This document shows, piece after piece, positions 23,731-31,696 of a DNA stretch of 64,000 nucleotides. Every line of letters begins with the position of its first letter. Positions within the stretch are counted from its first letter, which is position 1. A model generated the notes under the pieces. It was given only the letters and a program-made list of their open reading frames with translations, ran no database searches and had not been told where the DNA came from. Source of the DNA: Microbacterium sp. MAH-37 (GTDB lineage: Bacteria > Actinomycetota > Actinomycetes > Actinomycetales > Microbacteriaceae); contig NZ_WSEN01000008.1 of the NCBI RefSeq assembly GCF_009758255.1, forward strand, positions 310,001-374,000, in the 5' to 3' direction. A program made the position numbers and the translations under genes.

Positions 23731-24983
23731 GATCGATTCGCCTCCTGAGCGAGCATCTGGTGTCTGGTGGACAGGGTCTCGGGCCGCAGGTCGGGTGGTG
23801 GCACCGAGCGGTCGCGGAACACCCACAGGCGCAGCAGGGCGAAGCGCAGCACGGTCGCGACGAGGTTGGCGACGGTGAGCACCCCCACCTCGAGCAGCGG
23901 TCCCGGATCCGGGTACGCTGCGTGCAGCAGCATCAGCGAACCGGAGGTCAGCGCCCACGCCATTCCGAACACGACAAGGCCCTGCAGGTGATGCGTCGCC
24001 ACTCGCGAACGTCCCCGGAAGCCGAATGTGAACCGCCGGTTCGCCGCAGTGTTCGCGACAGCTGTGGTCAGCAGCGCGAGGAAGTTGGCCACCTGCGCGG
24101 ACAGGAACGCCTGGAAGATCAGGTACACGAGCGCATAGGCCAGCGTCGAGAGCACCCCGATCACGCCGAAGCGCAGCACCTGCGCGAGCAGCGGCACCGC
24201 GGGCTGCTCGAACGGATGCCGCCCGAGGCCACGGTAGATCTCGTCGACGGGGATGCGGCCGCGGGCGAGGCTCATCCCGACGCGCGCCATGCCCTTCAGA
24301 TCGGCGGTCGCGGTCGCGACCACGTCGACCGAGCTGTGCGGGTCGTCGATCCAGTCCACCGGCACCTCGTGGATGCGCAGCCCGGAGCGCTCGGCGAGGA
24401 TGAGCAGCTCGGTGTCGAAGAACCAGCCGTCGTCCTCGATGTAGGGCAGCAGCCGGCGCGCGGCATCCGCCCGGATCGCCTTGAACCCGCACTGCGCGTC
24501 GCTGAACCGCACCCCGAACGTGCCGCGCAGCAGCGCGTTGTACGACCGCGAGACGAACTCGCGCTTCCCGCCGCGCACGATCCGCGAGGTGCGCGCTAGG
24601 CGCGAGCCGATCGCGAGGTCGGAGTGGCCGGACAGCAGCGGGGCGACCAGCGGCCGCAGCGCACGCAGGTCCGTGGACAGGTCCTCGTCGAGGTAGACGA
24701 GCACGCGGGCCGGCGATGCCGACCAGACCGCCTTCAGGGCCCGGCCACGTCCCTTCTGCGGCAGGTGGACGGCGACGACTCGGTCGAGGGTCTCGGCCAG
24801 GTCATCGGCGATCCGCGCCGTGGCATCCGTGCTCGCGTTGTCGGCGATCGTGATCCGCCAGGTCGCGGAGTCGTCCTCTCGGAGATGCGCATGCAGCAGC
24901 GCGATGCACTGCGCGAGCGTGTCCTGCTCGTTGTACACGGGCACGACGACGTCGAGATCGAGGGGCGTCTGCGAGGAGGTCAT
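23727..24983 (-). CDS. Bifunctional GT2 glycosyltransferase/GtrA-like flippase (YkcC-like)
   Basis: 418 residues. The N-terminal GT-A domain (1-240) has VVVPVYNEQDTL, the DxD-type YLDEDLSTDL and FSDAQCGFKAIRAD, typical of dolichyl/polyprenyl-phosphate hexose synthases. A C-terminal GtrA domain with four helices (LRFGVIGVLSTLAYALVYL onward, with NTAANRRFTFGFRG) is fused. The fused protein could make and flip a polyprenyl-phosphate sugar, which the downstream GT39 protein then uses. Translationally coupled to it (ATGA). Confidence 0.92.
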   Translation of the reverse strand: MTSSQTPLDLDVVVPVYNEQDTLAQCIALLHAHLREDDSATWRITIADNASTDATARIADDLAETLDRVVAVHLPQKGRGRALKAVWSASPARVLVYLDEDLSTDLRALRPLVAPLLSGHSDLAIGSRLARTSRIVRGGKREFVSRSYNALLRGTFGVRFSDAQCGFKAIRADAARRLLPYIEDDGWFFDTELLILAERSGLRIHEVPVDWIDDPHSSVDVVATATADLKGMARVGMSLARGRIPVDEIYRGLGRHPFEQPAVPLLAQVLRFGVIGVLSTLAYALVYLIFQAFLSAQVANFLALLTTAVANTAANRRFTFGFRGRSRVATHHLQGLVVFGMAWALTSGSLMLLHAAYPDPGPLLEVGVLTVANLVATVLRFALLRLWVFRDRSVPPPDLRPETLSTRHQMLAQEANRS

Positions 24984-25047
24984 ACGACCATGCTCGGCAG
25001 GCCGCCGTCAGGGACCCTTTGGCGTTCCTATGCCTCGGATAAAGCCG

Positions 25048-25791
25048 CTACAGACCCCGTACGCGTGAGAGGAACTCCGCGGTCGCGGGATGCTGCGGAG
25101 CGTCGAAGAGCTGCTCCGGCGGCCCCTGCTCGACCAGCACGCCCTCCTTGAGGAACACCACCCGGTCTGCGACCTCGCGCGCGAAGGACATCTCGTGCGT
25201 GGCCATCACGATCGTCGAGCCGCGACGCTTCAGCTCGCGCACCAGATCGAGCACCTCGCCGACCAGCTGCGGGTCGAGGGCGCTGGTGATCTCGTCGAGC
25301 AGCAGCACCTCGGGCTCGGTGAGGATCGCCCGCACGATCGCGACGCGCTGCTGCTGCCCGCCCGAGAGCCGGTCGGGGTACTCGTCGGCCTTGGCGCCGA
25401 GACCCAGCGACTCCAGCAGCTCGCGGCCGCGGGTGCGCGCCTCGCCCTTGGGCATCCCGTGCACCTTGCGAGCGGCCAGGGTGACGTTGTCGAGCACGGT
25501 CATGTGCGGGAACAGGTTGAAGTGCTGGAACACCACGCCGATCCGCGCACGAACGGAGTCCGCGTCCACCCGCGGGTCGGTGATGTCGTCGCCCTGCAGG
25601 AAGATCTGGCCGTCGTCGACCTGCTCGATGAGGTTCATCATCTTCAGCAGCGTGGACTTGCCCGAGCCGGATGCCCCGATCAGCACGACCACCTCGTGCG
25701 GCGCGACCGCGAGGTCGAGCCCCCGGAGCACGTCGTGATCCCCGAAGCGCTTGCGCACGCCGCGGGCCTCGATGACGGGCACGGCACTCAT
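25048..25791 (-). CDS. Polar amino-acid ABC transporter ATP-binding protein (GlnQ-like)
   Basis: 247 residues. Walker A LIGASGSGKSTLLKMMN, the PAAT-type VFQHFNLFPHMTVLDNV, signature LSGGQQQRVAIVRAI, Walker B VLLLDEITSALDP (Ile replaces the usual Pro after Glu) and switch His ATHEMSFAREVADRV. It powers uptake with the permease and binding protein encoded just upstream, whose stop overlaps its start (ATGA at 25788-25791). Last gene of the six-gene operon that starts with the SAHH-like protein. Confidence 0.94.
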   Translation of the reverse strand: MSAVPVIEARGVRKRFGDHDVLRGLDLAVAPHEVVVLIGASGSGKSTLLKMMNLIEQVDDGQIFLQGDDITDPRVDADSVRARIGVVFQHFNLFPHMTVLDNVTLAARKVHGMPKGEARTRGRELLESLGLGAKADEYPDRLSGGQQQRVAIVRAILTEPEVLLLDEITSALDPQLVGEVLDLVRELKRRGSTIVMATHEMSFAREVADRVVFLKEGVLVEQGPPEQLFDAPQHPATAEFLSRVRGL

Positions 25792-26654
25792 ACGACTCCT
25801 CCGGCCTGCTCGCGCCGGTTCAGACGCGCGGTGACGCCGTCGGTCAGCCGGATCATCGGCCAGCTGAGGGCGATGAAGAACAGCGCGGCGACGATGTACG
25901 GCGTGTAGTTGTAGGTCTCGGCGACCTGCAGCTGCGCGGCGCGCACGGCGTCGACGACGCCGAGGATCGAGATCAGGCCGACGTCCTTCTGCATCGAGAC
26001 GAAGTCGTTCATCAGCGCGGGGATGACCTTGCGCACGCCCTGCGGGATGACGACCATCCGCAGCGTCTGCGCGTGGCTGAGGCCCAGCGAGCGCGCGGCG
26101 ACGCGCTGCGACGGATGCACGGCCTCCATGCCCGCCCTCAGCACCTCGGCGACATAGGCGGAGTAACTGATGACGATCGCGATGGTTCCCCAGAACACCG
26201 GGGGCATGCGCGGGAAGATCATCAGCGCCGGGATGCCGTAGCCGACCAGGTACAGCACGATCAGCACCGGCACGCCGCGGAAGAAGTCGGTGTACGCCGC
26301 GGCAAGGGTGCGCAACGGGAAGAACACCGGCCCGCGCAGCGTGCGCATGACCGCGAGCAGAGTGCCGAGGATCGCAACGCCGACGGCGGCGATGAGCAGC
26401 ACCATGATGTTCACGAGCAGGCCCTGGAAGACCGGGCCGATGCTCGCGAGTGCGACCGCGGGGTCGAAGAACGTCTCCCGCACCACGGTCCACCCGGGGG
26501 TGTTCACCAGGATCGCGACGATCACGCCGATCAGGACGACGCTGCTGATGAGGGCGATCAGGACCGATCGCGTGGTGGCGCGGCGCCGCAGAGCGCGCCG
26601 TGACAGCTCGAGATCACTCGGCTGCCACGTCGCGTCGGCGGTGGTGGTGGTCAC
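25788..26654 (-). CDS. Polar amino-acid ABC transporter permease
   Basis: 288 residues from GTG 26654, which overlaps the binding-protein stop (GTGA). Five to six membrane helices, with the PAAT permease segment FFRGVPVLIVLYLVGYGIPAL and the ATPase-contact loop EVLRAGMEAVHPSQRVAARSLGLSHAQTLRMVVIPQ. It probably works as a homodimer because no second permease gene is present. A longer reading to 26690 would run into the binding-protein gene and is less likely. Confidence 0.93.
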   Translation of the reverse strand: MTTTTADATWQPSDLELSRRALRRRATTRSVLIALISSVVLIGVIVAILVNTPGWTVVRETFFDPAVALASIGPVFQGLLVNIMVLLIAAVGVAILGTLLAVMRTLRGPVFFPLRTLAAAYTDFFRGVPVLIVLYLVGYGIPALMIFPRMPPVFWGTIAIVISYSAYVAEVLRAGMEAVHPSQRVAARSLGLSHAQTLRMVVIPQGVRKVIPALMNDFVSMQKDVGLISILGVVDAVRAAQLQVAETYNYTPYIVAALFFIALSWPMIRLTDGVTARLNRREQAGGVV

Positions 26655-27505
26655 TTCAGGACGGGGACGTCGACCGCGTCGCTGAGCCACTTCTGCTGCA
26701 GCTCGTCGAGGGTGCCGTTCTCGCGCAGGGTGTCGACGGCCTTGGAGACGTCGGCGGTCAGAGCGGAGCCCTTCGGCAGCACGAACGCGAAGTCGTCGCC
26801 GCCGTCGGTGCTGGCGAACTGGCCCGAGACGGTCGCGTCCTCGATCTGCGCGCCGGTCACGTAGAACGCGCCGGGTAGGTCGGTGACCATCGCGTCGATC
26901 TGGCCGCTCTTGAGCGCCAGCACGACGTCGTCAACGGTGTTGAAGACGCTGAGGTTCGCCTCGCCGAGCTGCGCCTTGGCGACCGTGTAGCTGGTGGTGC
27001 CGGCTGCGACGCCGACCTTGACCTTCTTCAGCTCGTCGATCGAGGCGGCGGATGCTGCGGGCGAGTCGTTCAGCACGACGACCGCCTGGGTGGTCGTGTA
27101 GTAGGGCGACGAGAAGTCGACGGCCTTCTTGCGCTGGTCGGTCACCGAGAACTGCTGGATGTTGACGTCCCAGTCCTTCGGGCCGGGGGCGATGGCGGCG
27201 TCGAAGCCGGTGCGCACCCACTCGATGTCCTTCGCTTCGAAGCCGAGCTCCTTCGCGACGGCGTTCGCGACGGCGCCTTCGAAGCCCTCTCCGTTGGACG
27301 GGTCGTCGTCGACGAACCAGGGCTCGTAGTTCGGCTCGCCGGTGGCGATGGTGAGCTTGCCCGCGGTGACGGTCGGCAGTGCGCCGTCGCCCGCGTCAGC
27401 GGACGGTGCGGCGGACGAGGTGCCGGAACAGGCGGCGAGGGACACGGCGGCCGCGACCGCGATGGCGGCGAGGGCGGCACGACGGAGGGTGCGGGAGACG
27501 GGCAC
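26651..27505 (-). CDS. Polar amino-acid ABC transporter substrate-binding lipoprotein
   Basis: 284 residues. The signal peptide ends with lipobox SLAAC at about residue 25. Family 3 binding-protein features: LTIATGEPNYEPWFVDDDPSNGEGFEGAVANAVAKELGF, then WDVNIQQFSVTDQRKKAVDFSSPYY and KVKVGVAAGTTSYTVAK. The ligand is likely an amino acid or amino-acid conjugate. GTG 27505 has CAGGAGTGAACC. Only 3 bp separate it from the cupin gene, so the importer belongs to the same operon as the SAHH-like enzyme and deaminase; that context makes an S-adenosyl or nucleoside-amino acid conjugate a candidate ligand (inference). Confidence 0.92.
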   Translation of the reverse strand: MPVSRTLRRAALAAIAVAAAVSLAACSGTSSAAPSADAGDGALPTVTAGKLTIATGEPNYEPWFVDDDPSNGEGFEGAVANAVAKELGFEAKDIEWVRTGFDAAIAPGPKDWDVNIQQFSVTDQRKKAVDFSSPYYTTTQAVVVLNDSPAASAASIDELKKVKVGVAAGTTSYTVAKAQLGEANLSVFNTVDDVVLALKSGQIDAMVTDLPGAFYVTGAQIEDATVSGQFASTDGGDDFAFVLPKGSALTADVSKAVDTLRENGTLDELQQKWLSDAVDVPVLK

Positions 27506-27508
27506 GGT

Positions 27509-27964
27509 TCACTCCTGAAGAGAGGTCGGGTTCGGGTTCAAGGGTACTTCGGTGGCGAGTCGCCAGTCTGCGAAGTCGAAACCTGGCGACACGAAGCACG
27601 AGACGAGCACCTCGGCGTCGTCCAGAGGGCGGGCCGCTTGCCAGACTCCGGCGGGCACGAGCACCTGCGCCGCCTCGCCAGGGCCGAGCACGATCGGGGT
27701 CGCCTCACCCGGCTCCGCGCCGTCGCCGCCGAGACTCAACTCGAGCCGGCCGGGGCCGTGCCAGAGCCACAGTTCGTCGCTGGTGACCACGTGCCATGCG
27801 CTGCGCTCGTCGGGCTGCAGCAGGTAGTGGATGCAGGTGCCGGCGGGCCGGGCGCCGTTCGGCGTGTCGACGGCGAGCGGGCTGGTCCAGGTGCGCCGGA
27901 ACCAGCCGCCCTCGGGATGCGGGGCGAGGTCGAGGCGCTCAGCTGTCGCGGGTCTCATGGTCAT
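27509..27964 (-). CDS. Cupin, DUF985 (Cupin_5) family
   Basis: 151 residues. Starts LDLAPHPEGGWFRRTWTS and continues with TCIHYLLQPDERSAWHVVTSDELWLWHGPGRLEL and VSCFVSPGFDFADWRL, the DUF985 signature (HPEGG, SDELWxxHxG, SPGFxFxD). DUF985 cupins bind small ligands, and the yeast relative's structure suggests a nucleotide-like ligand; no activity is established. Its ATG overlaps the amidohydrolase stop, and its ribosome site GGAGGAGAGGA follows a family C palindrome that forms the amidohydrolase tail. Confidence 0.9.
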   Translation of the reverse strand: MTMRPATAERLDLAPHPEGGWFRRTWTSPLAVDTPNGARPAGTCIHYLLQPDERSAWHVVTSDELWLWHGPGRLELSLGGDGAEPGEATPIVLGPGEAAQVLVPAGVWQAARPLDDAEVLVSCFVSPGFDFADWRLATEVPLNPNPTSLQE

Positions 27965-29319
27965 TCCTCTCCTCCGGACCCTGAGCGAGCGAAGCGACGA
28001 GACGAAGGGCGCCCTTCGTCTCGCTCCGCTCGCTCAGGGTCTGGGGCAGTCGGGAACTCGGATGCCGCCCACCGCACCTCTCCGGACACGATGGTGGCCG
28101 CTGCGCGGCCCGCGCCGGACTCCACGAGCTCGGCGATCGCGTCAGGCCCTGCGGGCACGTCGAAGAAGGTCAGGTCGGCGAGGGCGCCGACCGCGAGGTA
28201 TCCGGTGCGGTCGGGACCGACGTCGATGCCCATCGCGTGCGCGCCGCCGATGGTGGCCGCGCCCAGCAGCCTGGCGTGCAGGTCGCGGTCGGTGTAGCCC
28301 TGCGAGCGCGCGATGCGCGCGAGCTCCGCGACATCCGCCATGAGGTCGAGCGACGGGCTGGACGAGAGCGAGTCGGTGCCGACGGCGATCGGGCTGCCCT
28401 CGCGCAGGTAGGCGGCGATCGGCGGTTCCTCGAGCCCGATCACGGCATTGGACCTCGGGCACAGCGCCACGGCGGTGCGCCGCTCGCGCAGGATGGCGCG
28501 GTCGCGAGCGCTCATGTACACGCCGTGGGCGATGTGGCAGTCTGGCCCGAGCACGCCGAGCTGGTCGACGAACTCGGTCGCACTGGTGCCGAAGCCCGCC
28601 GCGCGCAACTCCTGGAAGCTGGCGAGGCCGGCGGTGTGCCAGGCCTGCGGATGCTCGTGTGCGAACTCGTTCTCGAAGGCGGCCTCGCCGAGGTGGATGT
28701 GGATGCGCCCGCCGCGCTCGCGCACGATGTCGGGGATCTCCAGCAGCGGCTCGATGTCGAGCGAGTACGGCGCATGCGGCGACAGCCCGGTGCCGGGCGG
28801 GGTGGGCAGCGCGTCCAGCGACTGCTCGACCTGCGCGCGACCCGTGCGCGCCCAGTCGGCGTTGGTCCAGCTCATCACCTCCCAGTAGGTGATGCCGTGC
28901 AGTCGCGCGTCGTGCAGAGCGGATGCCGCAGACGGGTCTGTGACGACGTCGGCAACCGCTGTGGTGCCGCTGCGGAGCGCCATCTCGGCACCGGCCGCAG
29001 CATCCGCCGCCCAGTCCCTGCCGCCCTCGTAGACCGGGTCGAACGCGGCGACCCAGTCGTCGAATCCGGTGTACCGGCCCTGACCGACGACGGCCATGCC
29101 GGTGTACTGCAGGTGCGTGTGCGCGTTGACCAGGCCCGGGGTCAGGATGCCGGGCCAGTGCACCTCGTCATAGGCGGCGCCGCGCTCGGCGAGTGAGCGA
29201 AGCACCCAGGCGCGCTCCCCGACGTGCACGATGCGCCCGTCGCGGACGGCGACGGCGCCGTCAGGGATCGGCGGCGCGGTGACGGGCACGACGAGCCCTG
29301 CGGAGTAGACGGTGATCAT
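27961..29319 (-). CDS. Amidohydrolase, nucleoside/SAH-deaminase type
   Basis: 452 residues. A mononuclear metal-dependent deaminase of the TrzA/MTA-SAH deaminase group: NAHTHLQY (His67, His69), HIHLGEAAFENE (metal His and proton-shuttle Glu), HIAHGVYM (substrate His) and GTDSLSSSPSLDLMADV (catalytic Asp). Related enzymes deaminate S-adenosylhomocysteine, methylthioadenosine, aminofutalosine or guanine; sequence alone does not decide. It is coupled to the SAHH-like gene upstream, favouring an adenine-nucleoside substrate. Oddity: the last about 35 residues (PDPERAERDEGRPSSRRFA...) are encoded by a family C palindrome, so the native C-terminus was probably near EFPTA. Confidence 0.85.
   Translation of the reverse strand: MITVYSAGLVVPVTAPPIPDGAVAVRDGRIVHVGERAWVLRSLAERGAAYDEVHWPGILTPGLVNAHTHLQYTGMAVVGQGRYTGFDDWVAAFDPVYEGGRDWAADAAAGAEMALRSGTTAVADVVTDPSAASALHDARLHGITYWEVMSWTNADWARTGRAQVEQSLDALPTPPGTGLSPHAPYSLDIEPLLEIPDIVRERGGRIHIHLGEAAFENEFAHEHPQAWHTAGLASFQELRAAGFGTSATEFVDQLGVLGPDCHIAHGVYMSARDRAILRERRTAVALCPRSNAVIGLEEPPIAAYLREGSPIAVGTDSLSSSPSLDLMADVAELARIARSQGYTDRDLHARLLGAATIGGAHAMGIDVGPDRTGYLAVGALADLTFFDVPAGPDAIAELVESGAGRAAATIVSGEVRWAASEFPTAPDPERAERDEGRPSSRRFARSGSGGEE
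27977..28041. repeat. 65-bp palindrome, family C, within amidohydrolase 3' end
   Basis: GACCCTGAGCGAGCGAAGCG... and its near-complement ...CGCTCGCTCAGGGTC, with the core GAAGGGCGCCCTTC. The left arm carries a 3-base insertion against the right arm. A related copy is at 55436-55518. It is translated as the basic/acidic tail of the amidohydrolase. Confidence 0.85.
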
Positions 29320-30797
29320 GCGTCGGTCTCCCCGTCGAGAGGGCGCTCCGAGGCGCCTTCCCCCTGAGTGGAGGTGTCGGCGACGGCGGGGGTATAGCGC
29401 GGCGAGCGCCAGTCGGCCTGTGCCTGGACCTGGGCGGTGCTGCGCCGGTCGATGCGGTCGTCACGGGCGTCGAGCGCGGAGCGGGCGATCGCGAGATCCG
29501 CCTCGGCGGGGAACGCGTGCAGGCCGGGTGCGAGGCCGGCGGTCAGGAGCTGCTCGACCGCACCGAGCTGCACGGCGAAGGAGAGATCCATGATCTCGAT
29601 CGGGTTCCCCTCGGCCGCAGCCAGGTTCACGCAGCCGCCGCGGGCGATCAGCAGGGCGCCGTCGCCCGCGCGGTCGAGGTGCTCCCCGACCGGGGCCAGC
29701 GCCGTCGCATCGAGGTCCACCTCGCCGGGGACTCCCCCGGCGACCGCGACGACCTTCGCGGCACTCAGCGCCCCGGCATCCACGGTGTGCGGCGCGCCGG
29801 TCGCGGAGATCACCAGAGCGCCGGGGGCGAGCTCGCTCAGCGGGCCGATGCGGAAGCCGTCGTGCACCGCTTTCAGCGCGCGCACCGGGTCGGTCTCGGC
29901 GACGGCGATCTCGGCGCCGAGCGCGCGCAGATGCGCGGCGACGCCCTCGCCGACCGGCCCGTAGCCGATGACGACAGCGGGCTGGTCGCGCACGCCGATG
30001 CCGGCGGCGTCCAGCACGTCGGCGACCGCGAACACGCAGGACTGCCCGGTGCCGTAGCGGTTGTCGAAGGACGTCTTCATGGCGGCGTCGTTCACGGCGA
30101 TGACCGGGACGCGCAGCAGGCCCTCCCGCTCCATGACGCGCAGCGGAGTCAGGCCGCTGGTCGTCTCCTCCGCCGCACCGCGCAGGCCGGTCGCCAGGCC
30201 CTCCTCGTGCGCGAGACGGATCAGGTGCGACCCGTCGTCGAGCAGCAGGTCGAAGCCGCGCCGAAGGAACGAGATCGCCGCGGCCCGCTCCGCGTCACCG
30301 GAGAGTGCCGGGTCGCCGTCGACGGGGATGCCGCGGCCGCGCAGCACCTCGGCCACGTCGACGTCGATCTCGTCGGGGTGTGCGTAGACGGCGACCTCGG
30401 CGCCGGCGTCACGCAGCAGCAGCGCGAGCTGCGCGGTCTTCGGCTCCAGCACCATCGCGATGCCGATCCGGATGCCGCGCACCAGCCCCTCGTCGCGCAG
30501 GCGGTGCGCGATCAGCGTGGAGACGGGCATGTGCACGCCGGCGTTGTCCACGCGGTCCTCCGCCGTGGCGCGGAGCGGCAGCGGGGCGTCGTCGATCAGG
30601 ATGTCGGGTGTCCGACCGGGGGCGAACGTCACGCCGCCATCGGTGAGGTGCCCGCCCAGCGCCGGGATCAGCCGCCGCAGCTCCTCTGCGACCGCGCCAT
30701 CACCGCGCACCGAGAACGCGCGGCCCGCGACCAGCAGATTGGTGTCGCGGGCGAACCTGCGCACAAGGCGTTCGGCGGCGGTGCGCTGCTCGGTCAT
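29316..30797 (-). CDS. Divergent S-adenosylhomocysteine hydrolase-like protein
   Basis: 493 residues. The catalytic pattern of SAHH is kept in order: His89 (VHMPVSTL), Asp187/188 (LLLDDGSHL), Glu211 (EETTSG), Asn236, Lys241 and Asp245 (VNDAAMKTSFDNRYG). The NAD-binding VIGYGPVGEG and the later GGCVNLAAAEGNPIEIMDLSFAVQ also match. The N-terminal 70 residues are unlike canonical SAHH and the conserved C-terminal KPDHYRY lobe is missing, replaced by a polar tail. It probably performs NAD-dependent cleavage of SAH or a related thioether nucleoside. ATG 30797 has TGGAGAG; its stop overlaps the amidohydrolase start. First gene of the six-gene operon. Confidence 0.82.
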   Translation of the reverse strand: MTEQRTAAERLVRRFARDTNLLVAGRAFSVRGDGAVAEELRRLIPALGGHLTDGGVTFAPGRTPDILIDDAPLPLRATAEDRVDNAGVHMPVSTLIAHRLRDEGLVRGIRIGIAMVLEPKTAQLALLLRDAGAEVAVYAHPDEIDVDVAEVLRGRGIPVDGDPALSGDAERAAAISFLRRGFDLLLDDGSHLIRLAHEEGLATGLRGAAEETTSGLTPLRVMEREGLLRVPVIAVNDAAMKTSFDNRYGTGQSCVFAVADVLDAAGIGVRDQPAVVIGYGPVGEGVAAHLRALGAEIAVAETDPVRALKAVHDGFRIGPLSELAPGALVISATGAPHTVDAGALSAAKVVAVAGGVPGEVDLDATALAPVGEHLDRAGDGALLIARGGCVNLAAAEGNPIEIMDLSFAVQLGAVEQLLTAGLAPGLHAFPAEADLAIARSALDARDDRIDRRSTAQVQAQADWRSPRYTPAVADTSTQGEGASERPLDGETDA

Positions 30798-30820
30798 GGG
30801 AGGCTCTCCAGGAAAGACGA

Positions 30821-30845
30821 AAGCCCCGGACACCGTCCGGGGCTT
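30821..30845 (-). terminator. Intrinsic terminator after tRNA-Arg
   Basis: AAGCCCCGGAC-ACC-GTCCGGGGCTT, an 11-bp perfect stem with a 3-nt loop, followed on the reverse strand by TCGTCTTTCC. It lies between the tRNA and the SAHH-like gene, so it should end the tRNA transcript and the operon needs its own promoter or read-through. Confidence 0.8.
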
Positions 30846-30867
30846 CCTATACTGTCTCAACACAGTG

Positions 30868-30940
30868 CGCGCCTGGAGGGACTCGAACCCCCAACCTTCT
30901 GATCCGTAGTCAGATGCTCTATCCATTGAGCTACAGGCGC
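30868..30940 (-). tRNA. tRNA-Arg (anticodon ACG)
   Basis: 73-nt cloverleaf on the reverse strand: acceptor GCGCCTG/CAGGCGC, D arm with AGCTCAATGGATAGAGC, anticodon stem TCTGA/TCAGA with loop CTACGGA (anticodon ACG, read as ICG), T arm with GGTTCGAGTCC, discriminator G; no encoded CCA. Confidence 0.97.
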
Positions 30941-31005
30941 ACGGCCCTCAGCGGGCCGTGGACAAGCCTACAACAGGTTCTCGGGGAACACGAATCGAGG
31001 CGATT

Positions 31006-31641
31006 TCAGCTCTTCGCGGAGGCCTTCCGGCCCCATCGGGAGGGCTTCTCGCTCTTGGCCTCGGCCTTCGCCGTCTCCTTCGCGAGCCTCTCCGCGTGCT
31101 TGCGCCTGCTGCGCTGCTGCGACGACAGCGCCTGCAGGTCGACGAGCTTCAGCGCCTGCATCCGCGCTTCGCGCATCGAGGAGTAATCGGGATCCTGGTC
31201 GGGCCGCATGCCCTCGACCCTGAGCCGTCGATCGAGGTTGCCGCGCACGTCCGCCCAGGCGGCCGCGCGCGCGGACTCGACCAGCTCGCGCACCTCGTCA
31301 GGGTTGTCGGCCATCTCACGCAGCTGCTGAGCGACAGCGGTCGACTGCCGCGCGCGCCGCTTGAGATTGCGCACATCCCGATCGCGGTAGTCGTGCGTGC
31401 CGGCCGGGTCGGAGTGCCGTCCCTTGGCGCGCTTGCGCAGGGCGGCGAGGTGCTCTGCCGCCTGATCGGATTCGGCCGCCATGGCCCGCAGCACATCCCG
31501 CGCGTCGCCTGCGTACTTCTCGAGGTCGAAGGCACCCCCCTGGGCGATCGTGCCGACGAGGATGTGGTTCTTCACGGCAAGGCGCGCCGCCGCTGTGGCG
31601 ATCGCGACGCCTTCCGCGATGGCATCCGCTGTACGTCCCAC
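31006..31641 (-). CDS. Conserved hypothetical helical protein
   Basis: 211 residues from GTG 31641, chosen because AGGAGGTGTC lies just upstream; longer readings to 31767 run through the ribosome site. Starts MGRTADAIAEGVAIATAAARL and is rich in Ala, Arg and Lys, with long helical stretches (AEHLAALRKRAKGR, RQSTAVAQQLREMADNPDEV). It ends in a Lys-rich tail (RLAKETAKAEAKSEKPSRWGRK). No membrane segment, signal or enzyme motif. The basic tail and helices suggest nucleic-acid or membrane-surface contact. I do not recognise a characterised family. It stands alone, upstream of tRNA-Arg on the same strand. Confidence 0.7.
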   Translation of the reverse strand: MGRTADAIAEGVAIATAAARLAVKNHILVGTIAQGGAFDLEKYAGDARDVLRAMAAESDQAAEHLAALRKRAKGRHSDPAGTHDYRDRDVRNLKRRARQSTAVAQQLREMADNPDEVRELVESARAAAWADVRGNLDRRLRVEGMRPDQDPDYSSMREARMQALKLVDLQALSSQQRSRRKHAERLAKETAKAEAKSEKPSRWGRKASAKS

Positions 31642-31696
31642 GACACCTCCTGTCACGAGCGTACCCGTCGGGTCCGACGTCGGGACAGCCCGGGAG

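Noticed and set aside
21646..24492. Extended reading of the GT39 gene into the GT2-GtrA gene
   Set aside because: AGGAGG and ATG 23730 define the start; the extension is shadow sequence.
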